Below are positions 7,336 to 15,306 of a stretch of 64,000 nt of DNA, piece after piece. The notes beneath the pieces were generated by a model. That model was not told where the DNA came from and searched no databases. It saw only the letters and a program-made list of their open reading frames with translations. This DNA is from Anaerocolumna sp. AGMB13020. Lineage in GTDB: Bacteria; Bacillota; Clostridia; Lachnospirales; Lachnospiraceae. The stretch spans positions 5,286,001 through 5,350,000 of the forward strand of contig NZ_CP136910.1 of assembly GCF_033100115.1 (NCBI RefSeq), given 5' to 3'. Within the stretch, counting starts at the first letter, position 1. Each line of letters opens with the position of its first letter. Position numbers and translations under genes: made by a program.

Positions 7336-8988
7336 GTGAAGAAAAAGCTGATAACAGCAATGGTTATAATGTGCATGGGTTTCGCAGCTGGTTGTTCAAC
7401 AGAGAATAATGAAGGAAAAACTGTTGAGAAACAGAGTGATGCTGCAGCAACAGAGGAGAGTAAGGGGGAGGAAGCGGATATGACAAATGAAAGCAACAAA
7501 AAAAGTACCGGGATGAAGGAAACTACTAAAAGGGATGGGGATTTCGTTAAAAAAACGGAGGAGGGAGCTGATACATATAAGATATTGATACCTGAGGATA
7601 TAAAGCTAACTGCAGATAAGCCTGTTACCTATGATTTTCAAAATGTATCCGTTCATGACCCCTCTGTTCTTAAAAGTAATGGTGTTTATTACATATTTGG
7701 CTCTCATTTGGCAGGAGCTAAATCGGAGGATCTTATAAACTGGACCTTAATCGGATCCGGTGTAACAGCAAACAATCCCATTATACCGGATGCGAAAAAG
7801 GAAATGGAGGAAGCTTTCAAGTGGGCGAAGACAGAGACCTTTTGGGCGCCGGATGTAATACAGTTGGCTGACGGCAGATATTATATGTATTACTGCACCT
7901 GTGAGGGCAGTTCACCCTTAGCAAGCCTTGGAATTGCGGTGTCTGACAAGGTGGAAGGACCTTATAAGGATTTGGGCATTATATTAAAATCGGGTATGGG
8001 AGCAGAGGTGTTAAGTGAAGCGGGAGATATCTATGATGCCACAAAACAACCCAATGTTGTTGATCCCTGTGTATATTATGATACAGAGGGCAGGCTCTTT
8101 ATGATGTACGGATCCTACTCCGGCGGCATATTTGTTCTGGAGCTGGATCCTCAAACGGGTTTTCCCCTGGAAAAAGGTTATGGAAAGAAGATACTTGGCG
8201 GTAATCATGTAAGGATTGAAGGGGCTTTCGTGCAATACAGTCCGGAAACGGAATATTATTATATGTTCTTAAGTTTTGGAGGTCTGGATTCCGATGGCGG
8301 TTACAATATACGCGTGGCTAGATCTGAAAACCCGGATGGACCTTACTATGATGCAGCAGGTAATGATATGATACATTGTAAAGGTGCTGACGGTACATTT
8401 TTCAATGATGCTTCCATTTATAAATATGGTACGAAGCTGATGGGAAATTTCCGATTTGCCTGGGTGGAAGGAGAAGAAAATAAAATTAGAACGGGATATG
8501 TATCTCCGGGACATAATTCCACTTATTATGAGGAGGAAAGCGGGAAGTATTTCCTGCTATTTCATACCAGATTTGAAGCAAAAGGGGAAGGGCATGAAGT
8601 AAGAGTTCATCAGATGTACATGAATGAAGAGGGTTGGCCTGTAGTTCTTCCTTACCGCTATGTGGGTGAGACAATCGGGTCTTATCAAGAAGATGAAGTG
8701 GCAGGAATCTATAAGTATATTAACCACGGTAATACTATAAGTGCAGAGGTTACTGTCTCGGAACTAATTGAGTTAACAAGTGACCATAAGATCATCGGAG
8801 CGGCTGCTGGCAGCTGGAAGCTGAAGGAGGATGGAAGAACTCTTGAGCTTGAGATAGAAAACGAAGTATATAACGGTGTAGTAAGCCTCCAGTGGGATGA
8901 ACCGGGGAAAAAGAATGTTATGGTATTTACAGCCCTATCTGAGAAGGGCATAGCAATATGGGGCAGTGGATTGGAAGTGATTGAATAA
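7336..8988 (+). CDS. GH43 lipoprotein, probable endo-1,5-alpha-L-arabinanase
   Basis: A 550-aa secreted lipoprotein: signal peptide with lipobox AAGC (Cys20), a Ser/Glu/Lys-rich linker to about residue 95, then a GH43 propeller to about 450. The catalytic trio can be placed: Asp108 (VHDPSVL), Asp243 (VVDPCVYYD) and Glu295 (RIEGAFV). Residues about 455-550 form a small beta domain (GIYKYINHG...SWKLKEDGRTLELE) like the C-terminal domain of extracellular endo-arabinanases such as B. subtilis AbnB. It should cut the arabinan backbone at the cell surface and feed the importers downstream. Start is GTG 7336 with AAAGGAG 8 nt upstream. It has its own promoter and a terminator at 9083. Confidence 0.87.
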   Translation: MKKKLITAMVIMCMGFAAGCSTENNEGKTVEKQSDAAATEESKGEEADMTNESNKKSTGMKETTKRDGDFVKKTEEGADTYKILIPEDIKLTADKPVTYDFQNVSVHDPSVLKSNGVYYIFGSHLAGAKSEDLINWTLIGSGVTANNPIIPDAKKEMEEAFKWAKTETFWAPDVIQLADGRYYMYYCTCEGSSPLASLGIAVSDKVEGPYKDLGIILKSGMGAEVLSEAGDIYDATKQPNVVDPCVYYDTEGRLFMMYGSYSGGIFVLELDPQTGFPLEKGYGKKILGGNHVRIEGAFVQYSPETEYYYMFLSFGGLDSDGGYNIRVARSENPDGPYYDAAGNDMIHCKGADGTFFNDASIYKYGTKLMGNFRFAWVEGEENKIRTGYVSPGHNSTYYEEESGKYFLLFHTRFEAKGEGHEVRVHQMYMNEEGWPVVLPYRYVGETIGSYQEDEVAGIYKYINHGNTISAEVTVSELIELTSDHKIIGAAAGSWKLKEDGRTLELEIENEVYNGVVSLQWDEPGKKNVMVFTALSEKGIAIWGSGLEVIE

Positions 8989-9082
8989 AGACAGAGTGGC
9001 GCGGGGATATGATTCGCAGTGCCACTTATTCATTAAAGAGTGACTGAGACTTGGTATATTAAGCTCAGGAGGGTGGGATACA

Positions 9083-9119
9083 AAAGACGCGCTTTCACTA
9101 ATGTGACAGCGCGTCTTTG
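9083..9119. terminator. bidirectional intrinsic terminator between convergent genes
   Basis: AAAGACGCGCTTTCAC (9083-9098) pairs with GTGACAGCGCGTCTTT (9102-9117) with one mismatch around a 3-4 nt loop. T-runs flank both ends, so it can end the GH43 lipoprotein transcript and the regulator copy 2 transcript. Confidence 0.8.
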
Positions 9120-9179
9120 CCAGAGTCTGATAAACCGGATTCTTTGTTTTATATGTAAATTGATTCTTTTGTATTTGTC

Positions 9180-10151
9180 TTAAGCCTGCAGGCTCTGTAG
9201 AGCTGCCTTGTGGGAAGCAACAGACTGGCTGCTGTCATCCAGAGGGCTGTAGTGTATCCTGACCTTTATATCCTGGTTATAATTGCCGAAGTTTCGTCCA
9301 AAAATCGTCAATCCGCCTACATGTTGTGCGTCATCTGGAATAGCCAGCTTGAATTTGATATTACTGCCGTAATTTAAGTTCAGATCCTTTAGACATACCT
9401 CAGAAATCTGCAGGCCATCAATGAAGGTTCCGTTCTCATTGATAACGATCAGTTTTAATAAGCCGTACTGATTCCAGTTGGGATACCACCAGTCAGGGGT
9501 AAAGATTCCCTTCACATCACCGAAATCTCCGGGACTGGTCCAGGTGCCAAGGCATATTTCGTTCAGGTAAAAATGTATATCGGAAGGCCAGGCATCATTA
9601 ATACCAGGGGCTTCGGAGCTTAATTCTGCTGAAATGGTAATTTGGTCTATTTTTTGTGAAATCGGTATGAAATTTGGTATCACATATTCTACAAAACCTC
9701 GTGTAAACCATAAGATATCGCTGTCTACACGGCTTGGATGTGCAAAGTATCTGGCATCATCCACTTCGCCGATGAGCTGGGCAGAAGTAGCCAGCCCGCA
9801 GGTGGGAAATACCTGATAACCGGAATAATGGCCGATCTTTATTTCGGTTTCGTAGATGTTTTTCTTATTTTCTTCACTTTCCAATTCTACTAAAATCTTG
9901 TCCAGGTGGACCATACATTTCTTTTGATTACCGTGGCCTGCTGATTCACTGACAATCGAGACAATTCCGCAGTCCTCCAATTTCTTAATATGGCTGGTCA
10001 AAGCACCATTGGTGATATTTAAGCCGGCGGCCAGTTCGTTCATATTCATACCTTTATTTTTAATTAAAAGCTTTATGATAGAAATCCTGACTTCGGAACC
10101 GAGAGCTTTAAACACATCCAGACCTTCATCCAGTGTTTTAATATGCAGCAT
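9180..10151 (-). CDS. ArsR-type winged-helix regulator with large C-terminal domain (copy 2)
   Basis: A 323-aa paralogue of the 5994-6935 product with the same architecture: N-terminal winged helix (DVFKALGSEVRISIIKLLI; recognition region NITNGALTSHIKKLED unchanged) and a beta-rich C-terminal domain with TSPGDFGDVKGIF and GGLTIFGRNFGNYNQ. Differences concentrate in the C-terminal domain and in an extra 15-residue tail, so the copies may answer to different ligands while sharing DNA sites (inference). GGGAGG precedes the ATG by about 8 nt. The gene is divergent from the transport operon, the usual place for its local regulator. Confidence 0.85.
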   Translation of the reverse strand: MLHIKTLDEGLDVFKALGSEVRISIIKLLIKNKGMNMNELAAGLNITNGALTSHIKKLEDCGIVSIVSESAGHGNQKKCMVHLDKILVELESEENKKNIYETEIKIGHYSGYQVFPTCGLATSAQLIGEVDDARYFAHPSRVDSDILWFTRGFVEYVIPNFIPISQKIDQITISAELSSEAPGINDAWPSDIHFYLNEICLGTWTSPGDFGDVKGIFTPDWWYPNWNQYGLLKLIVINENGTFIDGLQISEVCLKDLNLNYGSNIKFKLAIPDDAQHVGGLTIFGRNFGNYNQDIKVRIHYSPLDDSSQSVASHKAALQSLQA

Positions 10152-10199
10152 GCATGATGCCTCCCTTTTATCAAGTATTAAAATATTATAAAGTAAAAA

Positions 10200-10213
10200 C
10201 TAAAATAAATCAA
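10200..10213. promoter_or_regulatory. putative regulator operator upstream of regulator copy 2
   Basis: CTAAAATAAATCAA, identical to 7110-7123, lies 49 bp upstream of the regulator start inside a run of related AGTAAAAA/TAAAAT motifs. Probable autoregulation (inference). Confidence 0.5.
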
Positions 10214-10320
10214 TAGTAAAGTAAAAAGTAAAACAATGGCAGAATATATGTAATCATATAGAATAAAATAAATAATAACAAGCAAGTTGTAAAATGTGCA
10301 CAAAAAATATAATTTAAATA

Positions 10321-10349
10321 TTGACATATAGGAATTATGTATATATAAT
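10321..10349 (+). promoter_or_regulatory. consensus promoter of the transport operon
   Basis: TTGACA (10321-10326), a 17-nt spacer and TATAAT (10344-10349): both hexamers are perfect. Such a strong promoter would need repression, in keeping with the two palindromes downstream. Confidence 0.85.
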
Positions 10350-10370
10350 TAAAAACAAGTTTATATAAAT

Positions 10371-10384
10371 CTAAAATATTTTAG
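10371..10384. promoter_or_regulatory. putative operator 1 of the transport operon
   Basis: CTAAAATATTTTAG is a perfect 14-bp palindrome. Its 12-bp core starts 23 nt after the -10 box and recurs at 4820-4831 before the GH43 gene. Confidence 0.65.
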
Positions 10385-10408
10385 AACAAAAATGAAACGT
10401 AGTAAAAA

Positions 10409-10422
10409 CTAAAATAATTTAG
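10409..10422. promoter_or_regulatory. putative operator 2 of the transport operon
   Basis: CTAAAATAATTTAG is a near-perfect palindrome 38 bp (centre to centre) downstream of operator 1. Two sites may allow cooperative binding. Confidence 0.6.
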
Positions 10423-10482
10423 AAGAATATTCAGGTGTCATGTTTCCATTAGCAAAAACAATAATGTATGGAGGGACTAGGA

Positions 10483-13449
10483 ATGAGGCGCAAGAAGTTA
10501 AGCCGTTTTATTGCTTTGACAGTTATGACTGCCGTCATGTCCGGCAGTATAACCGGCTTTGCAGAAAAGGAAAACAGTCAGGAGACAGCAGGTACTTCCG
10601 CAAATGCAGAATACACCAATGATATGATTGGAAGAAATTATACGGTTGTCAGTAAAAACTACACCTATAGCGCATACACGGGAGAAAAACAAGAATTTTC
10701 CACGGAAGATGCCTATGTAGAAGGCTCTGGTGGCAGTCTGGTGACGGATAATTATCAATACAAAAATAAGGTACTTAATCTAAAGATTGGCGAAACCGGT
10801 TCTTTTCTAATTAATGCGCCGGAGGATGCAGTTTACTGTATCAGCTTTGATTATCTGAATGATTCGGATTCCATATTGCCTGTTCAGATGACGCTTTCCG
10901 TGAATGGAGAAGTTCCTTTTTACGAAGCAAGCCGTCTGGTATTTGAAAATACCTGGGTGGACAAAGGCGAGATCAGCTATGACCGGTATGGGAATGAGCT
11001 TGTTTCTGTCCCGGATAAATTAGTCCGTTGGGAAAATAAATACATAATGGATGCCAGTTACCGTTATTCCACACCTTTGGCAGTAGAACTTAAAAAAGGT
11101 GAAAATAAATTGGATCTGACTGTATCGGAAGGAAGCATCCTTCTTGGAAATATCTATCTGGAAACAGAACCCCAGGTTATGGAGGAGGTTCAAAGGGAAC
11201 CGGCAAAGGGAAATAACCTGATTATCGTAGAAGCAGAAGATACTGCTTACCGTAACGATTCTTCCATCCGACCCAGTTCTGAATTCGACACAGCCCTGAC
11301 TCCTTATAAGACTTCCAATAAGGTTCTGAACATTTTAGACGGTGCTTCCTTTAAAGAGGCAGGACAGTCGGTAACCTATGAATTCAATACAGAACAGGCG
11401 GGCTGGTATAATATCGGCTTTGCCTATAAACAATCGGATAAAGCGGACTTTCCTGTGTTTGCTGACATCCTCATTGACGGAAAACTTCCGGAAACAGTGT
11501 TCAGGGCCTATCCCTTTGCTTACACCAGAAGCTATAAGAATATGACGGTAAAGGATGAGAACAAGGACAATGCTTCTGTTTATCTGGAAGCAGGAACCCA
11601 TACCCTGACCCTGACCATAAGCGGCGATAATACAAGAATTGTATTGGAAACTGTTGACCGTATTATGAGTGAGATTAACGATCTTGCCCTTGAAATTACA
11701 AAAGTAGCGGGTAAGAACAAAGATAAATACAGAGATCTCAATTTAGTAAAATACATACCTGATGTACAGGACAGACTGATAAAGTGGGCAGAGCAGTTAG
11801 AAACATTACAGGATGGTGTAAAAAAATATAATCCTGGGGTTAAGAAAATCGCTGCTTTTTCACCTTTAAGCGTTGCTTCCAGCGGTTTACGAAGTCTTGC
11901 CAAGGAGCCAAACAACATTCCATACAGAATCAACGAATTGGCACAGAGTACCAACTCCGTTACACAGTATCTGGCGAACCTTATCGATACAGTGAATCGT
12001 AATGCCTTAAGTCTTGATAAGATTTATATTTATCAAAAAGATGCAAAACTTCCGAAGGGAGCAGGTTTCTTTAAAAGCATTTATTTAAATGTTTCAAGAT
12101 TTTTCTCCTCCTTTACCAATCAGGCTTATTCCTCGGCAAGTGTGGATAAAGAACATCTGCAGGTATGGGTAAACCGCTCCAGACAGCATGTGGAAATTCT
12201 GCAAAAGATGATCGATGAAGAGTTTACACCAGAGACCGGGATCAAAGTGGACGTCTCCATCATGCCGGATCAGAATAAGCTGGTGCTTGCCAATGCTTCC
12301 GGAGAAGCACCTGATGTTGCTGCATCCATTAATTATTCCATACCTTTTGAACTTGGTATCAGAGGTGCCATAAAGGATTTGACGGAATATGAGGATTACA
12401 GGGAAGTGTTATCCAGAAGTACGGAAGGCCTTTTGATTCCTTCTGTTATAGGAGATGGTATTTATGCAGTGCCGGAGACCATAAATTTCTGGGTTTTATA
12501 TTATAGAACAGATATTATGAATAAATTAGGCCTGGAGGTGCCAAATACCATTCAGGAGGTAAAGGAAATGCTGCCGGAACTTCAGATGAGGGGCTTAAAC
12601 TTCTATTATCCCACTGCCGGTATGTCATCATTAAAGACCTTTCATGGAACTACACCGCTATTATTTCAATACGGTGCCTCACTTTACGGTAAGACTGCCG
12701 GGGATACCATGGTCAACAGCGACAAGGCCATGAAAGGGCTAACGGAACTGACAGAGTTATTTACGATCTATAATCTGCCGGCTGATGTTCCGAGCTTCTA
12801 TCAGCATTTCAGGAACGGAGATATGCCAATCGGAATTGCTGAGTATAACATGTATAATCTTCTTACCAATGCCGCACCGGAAATAGCAAATTCCTGGGAT
12901 ATTGCTTTGGTACCAGGTGTGGAGGATGAGAGCGGAGAAGTCAAACGTTATGCTTCCGGTGGTGCTGAGAGCTGTGTAATCTTTAACAGTACGAAAGAGC
13001 GGGAAGAAATGGCCTGGAAATATCTGAAATGGTGGACAGATAAAGAGACCCAGGTAGAATTCGGTCAGACCCTGCAGGTTACCTATGGTGATGAATATAT
13101 CTGGAATACTGCTAATACGGAAGCCTTTACCGAGCTCCCCTGGAAATCAGAGGATAAGAAGGTCATCCTGGAGCAGACAGAATGGATGTTGGAAGCTCCA
13201 AGAATCCTGGGAACATATATGGTTGAGCGAGAACTGAGCAACTCCTATAACAAAGTAGTAATAGACGGTAAAGACCTGAGAACTACCATTGATTCTTCCG
13301 TAAAAAGAATTGACCGGGAAACAGAGCGAAAGCTGATGGAATTCGGGTACCTGTCAGAGGACGGCACAGTTCTTAAGGAATATGAAGTGCCGGATATCGA
13401 GACTGTCAGACAGATATTGTCAGGACAGGAAAGCAGGACACAAGAATAA
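10483..13449 (+). CDS. giant multidomain extracellular solute-binding protein (sugar ABC importer 1)
   Basis: 988 aa. A Sec signal (MRRKKLSRFIALTVMTAVM, cleavage probably after GFA at 27) has no lipobox cysteine. Two beta-sandwich, CBM6/35-like regions follow (about 55-220 and 220-385, the second starting LIIVEAEDTAYRND), then a helical, partly coiled-coil segment (about 390-545). A standard family 1 sugar-binding domain fills about 555-905 (LQVWVNRSRQ, ISYSIP-type hinge, WKYLKWWTDKETQVEFG). Most such proteins have only the last domain (about 420 aa). The start is ATG 10483 because GGAGGG at 10470-10475 is 7 nt upstream; ATG 10468 overlaps that site. First gene of an eight-gene operon. Ligand inferred to be arabino-oligosaccharide from the neighbours. 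Confidence 0.85.
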   Translation: MRRKKLSRFIALTVMTAVMSGSITGFAEKENSQETAGTSANAEYTNDMIGRNYTVVSKNYTYSAYTGEKQEFSTEDAYVEGSGGSLVTDNYQYKNKVLNLKIGETGSFLINAPEDAVYCISFDYLNDSDSILPVQMTLSVNGEVPFYEASRLVFENTWVDKGEISYDRYGNELVSVPDKLVRWENKYIMDASYRYSTPLAVELKKGENKLDLTVSEGSILLGNIYLETEPQVMEEVQREPAKGNNLIIVEAEDTAYRNDSSIRPSSEFDTALTPYKTSNKVLNILDGASFKEAGQSVTYEFNTEQAGWYNIGFAYKQSDKADFPVFADILIDGKLPETVFRAYPFAYTRSYKNMTVKDENKDNASVYLEAGTHTLTLTISGDNTRIVLETVDRIMSEINDLALEITKVAGKNKDKYRDLNLVKYIPDVQDRLIKWAEQLETLQDGVKKYNPGVKKIAAFSPLSVASSGLRSLAKEPNNIPYRINELAQSTNSVTQYLANLIDTVNRNALSLDKIYIYQKDAKLPKGAGFFKSIYLNVSRFFSSFTNQAYSSASVDKEHLQVWVNRSRQHVEILQKMIDEEFTPETGIKVDVSIMPDQNKLVLANASGEAPDVAASINYSIPFELGIRGAIKDLTEYEDYREVLSRSTEGLLIPSVIGDGIYAVPETINFWVLYYRTDIMNKLGLEVPNTIQEVKEMLPELQMRGLNFYYPTAGMSSLKTFHGTTPLLFQYGASLYGKTAGDTMVNSDKAMKGLTELTELFTIYNLPADVPSFYQHFRNGDMPIGIAEYNMYNLLTNAAPEIANSWDIALVPGVEDESGEVKRYASGGAESCVIFNSTKEREEMAWKYLKWWTDKETQVEFGQTLQVTYGDEYIWNTANTEAFTELPWKSEDKKVILEQTEWMLEAPRILGTYMVERELSNSYNKVVIDGKDLRTTIDSSVKRIDRETERKLMEFGYLSEDGTVLKEYEVPDIETVRQILSGQESRTQE

Positions 13450-13473
13450 AAGAAAGGCATTAATGGTATAGAG

Positions 13474-14382
13474 ATGAAAAAAAGAAGTAAAATTGCCAGA
13501 AAAGAATATGGTAACAAGCAGGCCTATGTATTTTTAGGACCATACCTGATACTGTTTATAATATTTATCGTCGTTCCCATCGCCATCGCCATTGGATTAT
13601 CCTTTACCAATTTTAATACACTGGAAAAACCGAATTTCGTCGGTTTCATGAATTACATAACCCTTTTGACCAAAGATGAGATCTTTATGCAATATGTACT
13701 GCCTAATACGGTGACCTATGCCTTGATCGTGGGTCCAGGAGGATATGCTCTGTCCTTTTTACTGGCCTGGGCATTGGCACAGCTTTCACCGGCACCAAGA
13801 ACCATACTGGCATTGATTTTATATTCTCCTTCTATAACCGCCGGTGTTGCCATGACCTCTCTTTGGAAAATATTATTCAGCGGGGATCAGACAGGTTACA
13901 TTAATGCCTGGCTGATCAATGCCGGTATACTTACAGAACCTATTCGCTGGCTGACGGATGTCCGTTTCCTGCTGCCGATAATTATCCTTATCGGTTTATG
14001 GAGCAGTATGGGAGTTGGTTTCCTGGCCATTCTGGCAGGTATCTTAAATTCAGACGAAAGCTTGTATGAAGCAGCTGCAATTGACGGAGTTAAGAATCGT
14101 TTTCAGGAAATGATATATATAACAATTCCTACCATGAAACCTCAGATGCTCTTTGCAGCGGTTATGACTATTGTAGGAGCTTTTCAAAACGGTGCAATCG
14201 GAGTGCAGCTGGCAGGAGCCAATCCAACGCCTGGATATGCAGGACAGCTCATTGTAAACCACATCGAGGATTATGGCTTCATCCGTTATGAAATGGGATA
14301 TGCTGCGGCTGTATCCGTAGTGCTGTTAGGAATCGTTTATCTATTCTCCACAGTTTCCAAACGGTTATTTCAGTCAGAATAG
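13474..14382 (+). CDS. sugar ABC transporter permease 1 (MalF/UgpA type)
   Basis: A 302-aa membrane protein with six predicted segments and the permease EAA loop near residues 198-223 ([19 protein letters not shown], followed by IPTMKP), which docks the ATPase. It is the first half of a heterodimeric channel with the next gene. It begins 24 nt after the binding-protein stop; the ribosome site (AAAGAAAGG) is weak, in line with coupling. Confidence 0.9.
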   Translation: MKKRSKIARKEYGNKQAYVFLGPYLILFIIFIVVPIAIAIGLSFTNFNTLEKPNFVGFMNYITLLTKDEIFMQYVLPNTVTYALIVGPGGYALSFLLAWALAQLSPAPRTILALILYSPSITAGVAMTSLWKILFSGDQTGYINAWLINAGILTEPIRWLTDVRFLLPIIILIGLWSSMGVGFLAILAGILNSDESLYEAAAIDGVKNRFQEMIYITIPTMKPQMLFAAVMTIVGAFQNGAIGVQLAGANPTPGYAGQLIVNHIEDYGFIRYEMGYAAAVSVVLLGIVYLFSTVSKRLFQSE

Positions 14383-14398
14383 AGAGGAGGAGTAAAGA

Positions 14399-15277
14399 AT
14401 GGCCAGATACAAAGGCAGTAGGATAAATCCGAAGAAATTTGAAAGAGGACAGATCAAGATCATACTTATGGTTTTACCCCTTGCTCTGTTTATGTTATTT
14501 CCTATTATATTTATTTTTTGTCACGCCTTCAAACCCATGGATGAATTATTTGCTTACCCTCCCAGATTTTTTGTATCAAGACCCAGTCTTGATAATTTTG
14601 AGAATCTGTTTCGTACAGCCAGGACATCGGGTATACCCTTAAGCAGATATGTATTTAATACTGTTTTGGTTACCGTGCTTGTAGTGCTGGGGTCAGTGGT
14701 TCTATCCACCATGGCGGGTTTTGCCTTATCAAAACTCCGCTTTAAGGGGAAATTTGCAATTATGGAACTTAACAATGCTGCACTGATGTTCGTACCCATT
14801 GCAGTAATGATTCCAAGATACCTAACCATTAATACACTCGGTATTACGAATACCTATCTGGCACATATCCTGCCGCTGATCTCCATGCCGGTATGTCTGT
14901 TCCTAATCAAACAGTTTATTGACCAGGTTCCGGATGCGTTAATTGAAGCTGCCTATATCGATGGAGCCAGTGATTTCAGGGTATATAGAAAAATTATTCT
15001 TCCCCTGATCAGGCCTGCGATTGCTACAGGAGCTCTTTTGGCTTTCCAGCAGGTATGGGGAGATCTCCAGAGTTCAACTTACTATATCAGTAATGACGGA
15101 CTGCGGACTCTGGCCTTTTATATGAGTACCTTGACCAGTGCCACGAGCAGTAATACCATTGCAGGTCAGGGTATGGCAGCAGCAGCCTCACTGATTATGT
15201 TTATTCCGAATCTTATTCTGTTTATCATACTGCAGCGTAACGTAATGAACACAATGGCACATTCGGGTATTAAATAG
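14399..15277 (+). CDS. sugar ABC transporter permease 2 (MalG/UgpE type)
   Basis: 292 aa, six predicted membrane segments and an EAA loop near residues 181-206 (IEAAYIDGASDFRVYRKII, then LPLIRP). It pairs with the preceding permease. GAGAGGAGG stands 8 nt before the ATG. No ATPase gene occurs in the operon, so a shared MsmX-type ATPase encoded elsewhere is expected (known for Firmicute CUT1 importers; inference here). Confidence 0.9.
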   Translation: MARYKGSRINPKKFERGQIKIILMVLPLALFMLFPIIFIFCHAFKPMDELFAYPPRFFVSRPSLDNFENLFRTARTSGIPLSRYVFNTVLVTVLVVLGSVVLSTMAGFALSKLRFKGKFAIMELNNAALMFVPIAVMIPRYLTINTLGITNTYLAHILPLISMPVCLFLIKQFIDQVPDALIEAAYIDGASDFRVYRKIILPLIRPAIATGALLAFQQVWGDLQSSTYYISNDGLRTLAFYMSTLTSATSSNTIAGQGMAAAASLIMFIPNLILFIILQRNVMNTMAHSGIK

Positions 15278-15306
15278 AGAGGATAAGAAGTGGAGGAGAT
15301 TGTATT

